Shown one piece after another: positions 49,845 to 56,528 of a stretch of DNA of 64,000 nucleotides. The notes under the pieces are model-generated. The model saw only the letters and a list, made by a program, of their open reading frames with translations, did no database searches and was not told where the DNA came from. The stretch comes from JALZKA01 sp963753385 (lineage in GTDB: Bacteria; Actinomycetota; Thermoleophilia; Solirubrobacterales; 70-9), in contig CAVWCC010000008.1 of the NCBI GenBank assembly GCA_963753385.1, forward strand, positions 868,001 through 932,000. Direction: 5' to 3'. The first letter of the stretch is position 1. Every line of letters starts with the position of its first letter. The position numbers were made by a program, and so were the translations under genes.

Positions 49845-50576
49845 TTGAACGATCCGATCTCCGGCGCCGACGTCCCGGTCGCCTTCGTCGCCGGTCTCGT
49901 CTCGTTCATCTCGCCATGCGTGCTGCCGCTAGTGCCCGGCTACCTCTCGGCGATCACCGGTTACCGGCCGGACGAGCTGGCGGACGCGGACTGGCGCAAG
50001 GTCCTGACCCCGAGCCTCCTCTTCATCGCCTCGTTCTCGACCGTCTTCATCCTCCTCGGCCTGACCGCGACCGCGATCGGCGGCGAGCTGCGCGACAACC
50101 AGGACGTCCTCACCGACATCGGTGCCGTCCTGCTGATCGTCTTGGGCCTGCTGTTCATCGGGGCGACGTACATCGACCGGCTGAACCGCGAATGGCACGT
50201 CGACGCGCTGCTCGCGCGCGCCGGCCGGGGCGGGCCGATCGTCGCCGGCGCCGCCTTCTCGATCGCCTGGACGCCGTGTGTGGGGCCCGCGCTCGGCGGC
50301 GTCCTGACGCTGGCGGGCATCCAGGGTGAGACCTTGCACGGCGCCTTCCTTCTGGCTGTCTACTCGCTGGGCCTCGCGCTCCCGTTCCTCCTGACCGCGC
50401 TCGCCTTCTCCCGGGCGACGAGCGCGTTCGCCGCGCTGCGGCGCCACTACCGGCTGATCGTCGCCGGCGGTGGCGCGATCCTGATCGCGATGGGAGTCCT
50501 GATCCTGAGCGGCGGCTTCACCGACCTGAACCGCTGGGCCCTGGAGGTCACGAACGACCTCGGGCTGAACCTGTAG
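49845..50576 (+). CDS. ccdA: Cytochrome c biogenesis / thiol-disulfide transporter CcdA (DsbD-like)
   Basis: 243-residue membrane protein with six helices. The two redox cysteines of CcdA are in SFISPCVLPLVPGY (TM1) and AWTPCVGPALGG (TM4). It passes reducing power from cytoplasmic thioredoxin to extracytoplasmic partners. TTG 49845 is chosen as the last in-frame start before the first conserved helix; codons upstream overlap the thioredoxin stop. The gene context with a thioredoxin fits its role. Confidence 0.92.
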   Translation: MNDPISGADVPVAFVAGLVSFISPCVLPLVPGYLSAITGYRPDELADADWRKVLTPSLLFIASFSTVFILLGLTATAIGGELRDNQDVLTDIGAVLLIVLGLLFIGATYIDRLNREWHVDALLARAGRGGPIVAGAAFSIAWTPCVGPALGGVLTLAGIQGETLHGAFLLAVYSLGLALPFLLTALAFSRATSAFAALRRHYRLIVAGGGAILIAMGVLILSGGFTDLNRWALEVTNDLGLNL

Positions 50577-50578
50577 CT

Positions 50579-50869
50579 CTAGACCGGGGCTCCCCCACCC
50601 CGCTCCGGTTGCCCGACCTCGATCGGCTCGCCGACGGCCTCGACCTCCTCGAACTCGTCGCCCTCCTCGTCGCCCGAGCACACGATCCGGAACCGGCCGG
50701 TCGTGATCTGCGGGTCACCGATCACCGGCAGGCCCCGGATCTGGTCCCAGCCGAGCCGCTCGACCTCGAACGGGTTCATGCGGACCTCGGAGGCCGGGAA
50801 CGGGCACTCGTCGTTGTGCTTGTCGATCGCCTTCGAGATCGCCTCGAGGTTCTTGGCCTCAGAGTTCAT
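50579..50869 (-). CDS. Small conserved-looking protein of unknown function
   Basis: 96 residues: MNSEAKNLEAISKAIDKH is helical, followed by NPFEVERLGWDQIRGLPVIGDPQ and an acidic stretch GDEEGDEFEEVEAVGEP. No motif recognised. TAGAAT on the minus strand (50881-50876) leaves exactly 6 bases to the ATG, a strong leaderless signature that supports it as a real gene. It lies 17 bases after the rlpA stop and could also be read through from it. Confidence 0.65.
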   Translation of the reverse strand: MNSEAKNLEAISKAIDKHNDECPFPASEVRMNPFEVERLGWDQIRGLPVIGDPQITTGRFRIVCSGDEEGDEFEEVEAVGEPIEVGQPERGGGAPV

Positions 50870-50875
50870 GGGCTG

Positions 50876-50881
50876 ATTCTA
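50876..50881 (-). promoter_or_regulatory. -10 element TAGAAT for the 96-residue protein gene
   Basis: One of the closest matches to TATAAT in the window; predicted +1 coincides with the A of the ATG at 50869. Confidence 0.5.
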
Positions 50882-50886
50882 GGCGC

Positions 50887-51852
50887 CTACTTCGAGGTCA
50901 GGATCGTGCCGGTGCTGCCGAAGCCGAGGCGGTTGCGGGTTGCCTCGGTGAGGTCGAACTCGCGGCCGCCGACGTACGGGCCGCGGTCGATCACGCGGAC
51001 ACGAACCGTGTTGTTGCCGTGACGGAGCTTGAGCTTCGTCCCGCACGGCATCGACTTGTGGGCGACACCCAGCGTGCTCGGGCTCAGCGTCTGCCCGCAG
51101 GCGGTCCGGTTGCCGTAGAGGCCCGGGCCGTACCACGACGCGTACGCGGTGCGGTAGACCGTCAGCCTGCCCGCGCGGTCGCCGCTGCCGGCTGCCTCGC
51201 GGTTGCCGCGGGCGCGGGCCTTCACCTTGTAGGTGCCGGTCGAGCCCGCGCGCCAGTTGACATCGAACCGGCCGTGGCGGTCGGTGCGAGTGCTTACGTT
51301 CCGGCCACCGACGCTGACGACGACCCTGCGCTTGCCGCCGGGCTTGACGACGCCGTCGATCTCGACGCTGCGGCCCGTAATCGCGTGATTCGGGGCGTCC
51401 AAGTCGGTGATCGACCGGACCTTGACACGCTTCGCGCGCGTCTCGGCGTCGACCACGACAGGCTCCGGGGCCAGCGGGTCTTCGCTGGGCTCGGGCGCGC
51501 GCGGAACCGAGGTGAGCCGAGCGCGCCACATCCCGGTGCCGCGCGGCTTGACCCGCGCGGTCCAGCGGCCCTGCTCGTTCGTGCGGCGCGTCGCCACCTG
51601 ATGGAAGCTCCGGCTGCCTGCGCTCCGGTACTGGAGCGCGACGGTCGCGTTCGGCGCGCCCGGGAACTGGCCCCGGAGGCTCACGCGCTCGCCGTAGAGC
51701 ACGGCACCCTTCGCGGGGTCGAGGACAGCCTGCCTCTGCTCGGCGGCGTCTGCGGTTTCAAAGCCAATTGTCAGAGCGGCGACGGGCGCCAGCGCGATTG
51801 CGAGCGCACGCCTCCGCCGGATGCGAAAGCGTCGCATCGGGAGAGATCCCAT
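50887..51852 (-). CDS. rlpA: RlpA-like double-psi beta-barrel protein
   Basis: 321 residues, exported (RRRRALAIALAPVAALTIGFETADA signal). Two Ig-like or beta-rich segments (residues about 40-215) precede the C-terminal RlpA/DPBB domain: ASWYGPGLYGNRTACGQTLS, GVAHKSMPCGTKLKLRH, VRVIDRGPYVGGREFDLTEA. In Gram-negatives RlpA cleaves denuded septal peptidoglycan; related domains occur in resuscitation factors. ATG 51852 or ATG 51837 both keep the signal peptide. The leader carries a ydaO-type c-di-AMP riboswitch, and a CRP-type site lies further upstream, a regulatory pair also known for mycobacterial rpfA. This supports a role in cell-wall remodelling. Confidence 0.9.
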   Translation of the reverse strand: MGSLPMRRFRIRRRRALAIALAPVAALTIGFETADAAEQRQAVLDPAKGAVLYGERVSLRGQFPGAPNATVALQYRSAGSRSFHQVATRRTNEQGRWTARVKPRGTGMWRARLTSVPRAPEPSEDPLAPEPVVVDAETRAKRVKVRSITDLDAPNHAITGRSVEIDGVVKPGGKRRVVVSVGGRNVSTRTDRHGRFDVNWRAGSTGTYKVKARARGNREAAGSGDRAGRLTVYRTAYASWYGPGLYGNRTACGQTLSPSTLGVAHKSMPCGTKLKLRHGNNTVRVRVIDRGPYVGGREFDLTEATRNRLGFGSTGTILTSK

Positions 51853-51861
51853 TCCTTTCAG

Positions 51862-52035
51862 CTGCCTGCGGGGTTAGCTGACGGGCTCGCGGCGCCAATC
51901 GCCGTCAGGCTCTGGCGTCTTCGCTACCGGCGGATCACCGCCGGATTCGCCCCTGTCCGCTCACTCGGGCGGACTTCGGGTCCCCCACTCGCCCCTCTTC
52001 TTCCAGGGGCGACTCGGCAGGTCGTTTAACGAACT
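51862..52035 (-). ncRNA. ydaO/yuaA-type cyclic-di-AMP riboswitch
   Basis: On the minus strand the rlpA leader contains the conserved blocks of the class: GGGGGACCC (near 51985-51977), GGGGCGAATCC (near 51954-51944), and the long 3' block CGAGCCCGTCAGCTAACC with CGCAGGC (near 51889-51864). Stems between the blocks can be drawn (GTCCGCCCGAG..., CGGCGGTGATCCGCCGG hairpin at about 51945-51926). Binding of c-di-AMP normally lowers expression of the downstream gene. Limits are approximate, the 5' end being the predicted transcription start. Confidence 0.82.
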
Positions 52036-52041
52036 TCAGGC

Positions 52042-52047
52042 AGGTTA
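52042..52047 (-). promoter_or_regulatory. -10 element TAACCT of rlpA
   Basis: TAACCT on the minus strand predicts +1 at about 52035, just where the riboswitch sequence begins. Confidence 0.5.
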
Positions 52048-52068
52048 GAGCCGAACATGTGTTCTGTG

Positions 52069-52084
52069 TGTGACGCCGGTCACA
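52069..52084. promoter_or_regulatory. CRP-type site TGTGA-N6-TCACA
   Basis: TGTGACGCCGGTCACA matches the CRP consensus in both half-sites exactly. Its centre (52076.5) is 41.5 bases upstream of the predicted rlpA start, the class II activator position, and about 54.5 bases upstream of the divergent acyltransferase start. Confidence 0.7.
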
Positions 52085-52130
52085 CTCCTTGCACCTTCGC
52101 AACACTTGCGGCATCTGGGAAGATCGAGGC

Positions 52131-53567
52131 ATGGCTTCGGGCGATCGCCTCACGGGACTTGACTCCTCCTTCCTCCACCTCGAGGACGGCCCGGCGCATA
52201 TGCACGTGGCCTCGACCCTGGTGTTCGAAGGACCGGCGCCCGACTACGTCGAGTTCCGCGACCACATCGAGTCGCGCCTGCGGCTCGTCCCGCGCTTTCG
52301 CCAGAAGCTCCGCTTCGTCCCCTACGGCCAGGGGCGCCCCGTCTGGGTCGACGATCCCCAGTTCAACCTCGACTACCACGTCCGCCACACCGCGCTGCCG
52401 GAGCCGGGGTCCGAGCAGCAGCTGCGCACGCTGGCGGGGCGCGTCTTCAGCCAGCGGCTCGACCGCAGCAAGCCCGTCTGGGAGCTGTGGCTCGTCGACG
52501 GCATGTCGAGCGGCCGCTTCGCGATCGTCGGCAAGAGCCACCATTGCCTGGTCGACGGCGTCTCCGGCATGGACATCACGACGGTCCTGTTCGACACGCA
52601 GCCCGAGCCGCCGGCCCAGCCGGAGCCCGACGAGTGGGCGCCGGGTCCGGAGCCGTCTGACACCCAGCTGCTCGGCCGTGCCCTGCTCGAGCGCGCGACG
52701 ACCCCGGCAGAGGCCGTGCGGGGCGTCCGCGCCCTGTTCCGAGCCCCGCGCAAGGCCGCCGGCGCCCTCGTGGACGGGCTCGAATCGGTCGGCGCCCTGG
52801 CCCGGGCGGGGATCTCGGCGCCGCCCTCACCGTTCAACGTGGAGATCAGTCCCTACCGTCGCTTCGCCTGGGTGCAGGCTGACCTCGGCGAGTTCAAGCG
52901 GATCAAGGCCGCGACCGGCGGCACGGTGAACGACGTGGTGCTGGCCGCGGTGGCCGGCGCGCTCGGACGCTATCTGCGCGCCCGCGGCCACGCGACATCG
53001 GGGCTCGAGCTGAAGGCCATGGTGCCGATCAGCGTGCGGACGGCGGACGAGCACGGCGACCTCGGCAACCGGGTCAGCGCGATGTACGCGCTCCTGCCGG
53101 TCGGCATCGAGGATCCCGCCGAGCGGCTCCGCGCTGTCAGCGAGTCGATGGGCGACCTCAAGGAGTCGAAGCAGGCGGTCGGCGCCTCGATCCTGACCGG
53201 GCTCGCCGATTTCGCCCCGCCGACGATCCTCGGGCAGGCCGGGCGCATGCAGTCCCGCCAGCGGTTCTTCAACATGGTCGTCACGAACGTCCCGGGGCCG
53301 CAGTTCCCGCTGTACCTGATGGGCCGCGAGCTCCAGGCCGTGTTCCCGATGGTGCCGCTGGCCAAGCGGCAGGCAGTCTGCTTCGGGATCATGAGCTACA
53401 ACGGCCAGATCAACTTCGGCCTGATCGGTGACTACGACGCGATGGCCGACATCGACTCGCTCGCCCACGACCTGAACGAGTCGATCGCCGAGCTTGCCAC
53501 GCTCGCCCCGGCCGAGGGGCGCAGGGCGAAGGCGCGGCGCACGGTTCCCGTCTCCGAGCCCCGGTGA
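52131..53567 (+). CDS. Wax ester synthase / diacylglycerol acyltransferase (WS/DGAT)
   Basis: 478-residue acyl-CoA-dependent acyltransferase that makes wax esters or triacylglycerol storage lipid. LDSSFLHLEDGPAHMHVASTLVFEG at the N-terminus, the active-site HHxxxDG as HHCLVDG (near residue 137), the NDVVLAAVAGALGRYL stretch, and NVPGPQFPLYLMG near the C-terminus define the family. ATG 52131 is used because it gives ASGDRLTGLDSSF; codons further upstream would overlap the CRP-type site. GAAGAT (52119-52124) ends 6 bases before the ATG. Overlaps the next gene by four bases. Confidence 0.94.
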   Translation: MASGDRLTGLDSSFLHLEDGPAHMHVASTLVFEGPAPDYVEFRDHIESRLRLVPRFRQKLRFVPYGQGRPVWVDDPQFNLDYHVRHTALPEPGSEQQLRTLAGRVFSQRLDRSKPVWELWLVDGMSSGRFAIVGKSHHCLVDGVSGMDITTVLFDTQPEPPAQPEPDEWAPGPEPSDTQLLGRALLERATTPAEAVRGVRALFRAPRKAAGALVDGLESVGALARAGISAPPSPFNVEISPYRRFAWVQADLGEFKRIKAATGGTVNDVVLAAVAGALGRYLRARGHATSGLELKAMVPISVRTADEHGDLGNRVSAMYALLPVGIEDPAERLRAVSESMGDLKESKQAVGASILTGLADFAPPTILGQAGRMQSRQRFFNMVVTNVPGPQFPLYLMGRELQAVFPMVPLAKRQAVCFGIMSYNGQINFGLIGDYDAMADIDSLAHDLNESIAELATLAPAEGRRAKARRTVPVSEPR

Positions 53568-54061
53568 GCCTCGCCATCCGCCCGGCTGCCGCCACCGACG
53601 CTGTGGCGATCACCGAGATCCACAACCAGGGCGTCGCCGAGCGGATCGCCACCTTCCGCGCCGAGCCTCGTACGCCCGACGACGTCGCGGTCGCCCTCGC
53701 CAGCGGGCGTCCCACGCTCGTCGCCGAGCGCGATGGCAGGGTCGTCGCCTGGGCCGGGATCGGGCCCTATGACGACGCCAACGACTGGTACGCGGGGATC
53801 GGTGAGGCCACGGTCTACGTCGCCAGCGACGCCCGGCGAAGCGGCGCCGGCCTCGCCCTGCTGGAGGCTCTCGAGCGGGCCGCCGAGGACGACGGCCATT
53901 ACAAGCTGATCGCGAAGATCTTCGATACGAACGAGCCGAGCCTCCGCCTGTTCGAGCGCGCGGGGTATCGAACCGTGGGCGTCCACCGGCGCCACGGCCG
54001 CCTGGACGGCGACTGGAAGGACGTCGTCGTTCTCGAGAAGCTGATCGGCCCGGCCGCGTAG
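53564..54061 (+). CDS. GNAT N-acetyltransferase (phosphinothricin acetyltransferase-like)
   Basis: 165-residue GNAT fold: RPAAATDAVAITEIHNQGV, FRAEPRTPDD, VVAWAGIGPY and the acetyl-CoA loop VYVASDARRSGAGLALLEALE, followed by KIFDTNEPSLRLFERAGYRTVGVHRRHGRLDGDWKDVVVLEK, which is characteristic of the phosphinothricin/arsinothricin acetyltransferase group. The natural substrate is an amine or amino acid analogue; resistance role is inference. GTG 53564 overlaps the acyltransferase stop (GTGA). Confidence 0.88.
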   Translation: MSLAIRPAAATDAVAITEIHNQGVAERIATFRAEPRTPDDVAVALASGRPTLVAERDGRVVAWAGIGPYDDANDWYAGIGEATVYVASDARRSGAGLALLEALERAAEDDGHYKLIAKIFDTNEPSLRLFERAGYRTVGVHRRHGRLDGDWKDVVVLEKLIGPAA

Positions 54062-54865
54062 CTACTTGGCCGGCGCAGCTGACCGCAGCGGCGGGAAGTC
54101 GGACGCCAGGCCCGCCGCTTCTGGCTGAAAAAGGGTCACCGGCTCAGGCAATCCCTGGAACCGGAAGGCGCCGAGTGGTGTCAGGCCGGTCTCGTCGGAG
54201 AGCGCCTCGCGCACGGCGGCCGAGAGCAGCACCTGGCCGCCGTGTCCCGCGAAGCAGATGCGCGCGACGGTGTGGACCGAGAGTCCCACGTATCCGGTCT
54301 CAGTGAGGGTCGGGCGCCCGCGATGCAGCCCGATCCGCAGGCGCACATCCTCTCCTCCAGGCCACTTGCCGGCGTGCATCTCGCGCTGGATCGCGAGGGC
54401 CGCCTCGAGCGCTTCCGGAGCGTGCTCGAACACGGCGAAGAGATCGTCGCCGCGGGCGTCTACCTCGTGGCCTTCGGCCGAGCGCACCGCGGCGCGTACC
54501 AGGCGGCGGACGTCGGCGAGCAGCGGGCCGTACTCGTCGCCGAGCCGCGCCAGCAGCTCGGTCGAGCGCTCGAGGTCGGTCAACAGGAACGTGACCTGGC
54601 CCGTCGGCAGCTTCCGCCTCGCCCGCAGCTGGGCGTTGAGGAAGCCGATCGGCATGATCCCGTGCCTCTGAGCGGCTCTCAGCAGCCGCGTGCGCGCCCG
54701 ATCCCGAGCCTCCTCGCTCTCGAATACCACCTGGCTGAACCGTGCGAGGGCATTGCGGACATGCGACGCGTCGTGGATCGGCAGCCGCCGCTTGCCATCC
54801 GAGTCGATGTAAGCGAAGGCGCGGTCCGGCAGCGCTGCACGCTCCCTGGAACTGAGCTGGGCCAC
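54062..54865 (-). CDS. Class III nucleotide cyclase domain protein with N-terminal small domain
   Basis: 267 residues. The first ~90 residues (LSSRERAALPDRAFAYIDSDGKRRLPIHDASHVRNALARF) match a small domain seen in actinobacterial and phage proteins (DUF6582-like, from memory). Residues about 93-255 form a class III adenylate/guanylate cyclase catalytic domain: metal-binding Asp in LLTDLERSTELL and in DARGDDLFAVF, then GYVGLSVHTVARICFAGHGGQVLLS. No membrane segment. It may make the cAMP read by a CRP-family protein, one of whose candidate sites lies 2 kb away. CATCAT (54877-54872) precedes GTG 54865 by 6 bases. It meets the GNAT gene end to end. Confidence 0.85.
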   Translation of the reverse strand: MAQLSSRERAALPDRAFAYIDSDGKRRLPIHDASHVRNALARFSQVVFESEEARDRARTRLLRAAQRHGIMPIGFLNAQLRARRKLPTGQVTFLLTDLERSTELLARLGDEYGPLLADVRRLVRAAVRSAEGHEVDARGDDLFAVFEHAPEALEAALAIQREMHAGKWPGGEDVRLRIGLHRGRPTLTETGYVGLSVHTVARICFAGHGGQVLLSAAVREALSDETGLTPLGAFRFQGLPEPVTLFQPEAAGLASDFPPLRSAAPAK

Positions 54866-54886
54866 GCCCCGATGATGCCAGTCGGG

Positions 54887-55339
54887 CTAGAGGCCGAGGT
54901 CGCGCAGGAACTTCGGCTTGTAGCGGCCCAGGAGAACGAACTCGGGCGCGTGCAAGGGTTCCTCGCCCTCCTCGGCCTCCTGTGCCTCGTGCGCGCGCCG
55001 CTCGGCCTCGATCGCCTCGGGCGTATCCGGCAATGGCTCGTCGGCGTCCTTCCAGGCTTCGGCGTGGGGATGCCAGCGGGTCGCCCGCACCGTCCCCTCG
55101 AGGTCCTCGTCGGCGAGCACCTCACGGACGACGCGCTCGGCCTCGGCTGCGCTCTCGCGGCTGTTCGCGTAGAGGAAGAGATGCGGGCCGTCGCGGGTCA
55201 CGATGACGCGTGAGCCGAGGCGCTCCTGCGCCTCGTCGTCCAGATCCAGCGCCTTCAGGCGCTCCCCGAGCGAGAGCCCGTGACCCTCGTCGGCGAGCTC
55301 GACCTCTACCCGGAACTCGTCTTCTCGTTCGCCGGTCAT
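54887..55339 (-). CDS. Hypothetical acidic cytoplasmic protein
   Basis: 150 residues, very rich in Glu and Asp. A ferredoxin-like strand pattern FRVEVELADEGHGLSLGERLKAL, RVIVTRDGPHLFLYANSRESAAEAERVVREVLADE suggests a small alpha/beta fold, then HPHAEAWKDADEPLP and a charged helix. C-terminal FVLLGRYKPKFLRDLGL. No family recognised. TAGCCT on the minus strand (55355-55350) is 10 bases before the ATG. Divergent from the GH3 gene. Confidence 0.6.
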   Translation of the reverse strand: MTGEREDEFRVEVELADEGHGLSLGERLKALDLDDEAQERLGSRVIVTRDGPHLFLYANSRESAAEAERVVREVLADEDLEGTVRATRWHPHAEAWKDADEPLPDTPEAIEAERRAHEAQEAEEGEEPLHAPEFVLLGRYKPKFLRDLGL

Positions 55340-55364
55340 GACGGCGCCCAGGCTACTACGGGGA

Positions 55365-55370
55365 TAGATT
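55365..55370 (+). promoter_or_regulatory. -10 element TAGATT for the GH3 gene
   Basis: Exactly 6 bases before GTG 55377. Ten bases separate it from the minus-strand TAGCCT of the divergent gene. Confidence 0.5.
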
Positions 55371-55376
55371 CGGCCG

Positions 55377-56519
55377 GTGGCGACGCCAGCAGAGGTCCGG
55401 AGGCGGCGGCTGACCGTGGGCGCGTTGGCGACCATCGCGGCCGTCGCCGGGGCCGTGGTGGGAGCGCGCGGGGGCGACGATGACCCGGCCGCGATCGCGC
55501 CCGCCTTCTGCGACGAGTCCGGCCAGCGCGCGCTCGAGCGTGCCGCCGGGCAGCTCGTGATGGTCCGGATGGAGGCGAGCGCGTCGCCGGAGCTGCTCGA
55601 GCAGGCGCGGGCGGGCCAGATCGGTGGGGTGATCCTGTTTCCGCCCGACGACATCGCCGGGGACCGTCTGGCCGACGAGATCAAGCGTGTCCAGGCCGCC
55701 GCAACGAAGGGTGGTGTCCCCAGGCTCCTCGTTGCGATCGACCAGGAGGGCGGCATCGTCGAGCGCCTTCCGGCGCTGCCCCCGCAACTCTCCCCGTTCA
55801 CGATCGCGCAGAACGACGACCGCCAGGCGGCCTCGCTCGAGGGCGAGGCGACCGGCTTTCAGCTCCACGAGCTCGGCATCGACGTGAACCTCGCGCCGGT
55901 ACTGGACGTCCCTGCCTCCGATCAACAGTTCATGGCGCCGCGCGCGTTCGGCTCGGATCCGGATCAGGTCGCCCGGCTCGCCCTTGCCTTCGCGTCCGGA
56001 CTGCGTCGAGAGGCCGTAGCTGCGACCGGCAAGCACTTCCCCGGGCTGGGGCGGGCGGTGGAGAACACCGACTTCGCGCCGACCACGGTCGCCGCCTCGC
56101 GCCGCGACCTCCGCTCCGACATCGAGCCGTTCAGCGCGGCCATCGCCGACGGCATCGACCTGATGATGCTGTCGTCCGCCGCGTACCCCTCGCTCGGTGC
56201 CCGCGGGCCGGCGGTGCTGGAGCCCGCGATCGCGACCGATCTGCTGCGCGAGGATCTCGGGTTCACCGGCGTGAGCATCAGCGACGACCTGCTCGCGCCC
56301 GCGATCGCCACCGATCGCCCAGCGCGGCAGGCGGCAGTACTCGCCGCGGCAGCCGGCGTCGACCTGCTCCTGTTCGCGGCGCGGGACGCCCCTGGGATCG
56401 CCGCCGGGCTCGTCGCGGCGATCGGATCCGGACGCCTCGATGAGGCAAGCGTGCGCGCGTCCTGCGCGCGGATCGTGGTGCTCAAGGAGCGGCTCGCACC
56501 GGGCGAGCCGCTCGAGTGA
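55377..56519 (+). CDS. Glycoside hydrolase family 3 protein (NagZ-like)
   Basis: 380 residues with a probable N-terminal signal/anchor (RRRRLTVGALATIAAVAGAVVGA). The GH3 barrel has GQLVMVRMEA, GGVILFPPDD, VAIDQEGGIVERL, LHELGIDVNLAPVLDVP and the nucleophile Asp in GVSISDDLLAPAI. The NagZ hallmark KHFPGHGxxxxDSH reads KHFPGLGRAVENTD (near residue 219): the His of the Asp-His catalytic dyad and the DSH are missing. Cell-wall muropeptide or glycan hydrolysis is the family role; activity or acid/base mechanism may differ here. Similar variants occur in other actinobacteria as far as I recall. Confidence 0.85.
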   Translation: MATPAEVRRRRLTVGALATIAAVAGAVVGARGGDDDPAAIAPAFCDESGQRALERAAGQLVMVRMEASASPELLEQARAGQIGGVILFPPDDIAGDRLADEIKRVQAAATKGGVPRLLVAIDQEGGIVERLPALPPQLSPFTIAQNDDRQAASLEGEATGFQLHELGIDVNLAPVLDVPASDQQFMAPRAFGSDPDQVARLALAFASGLRREAVAATGKHFPGLGRAVENTDFAPTTVAASRRDLRSDIEPFSAAIADGIDLMMLSSAAYPSLGARGPAVLEPAIATDLLREDLGFTGVSISDDLLAPAIATDRPARQAAVLAAAAGVDLLLFAARDAPGIAAGLVAAIGSGRLDEASVRASCARIVVLKERLAPGEPLE

Positions 56520-56528
56520 GGCTCCGGC

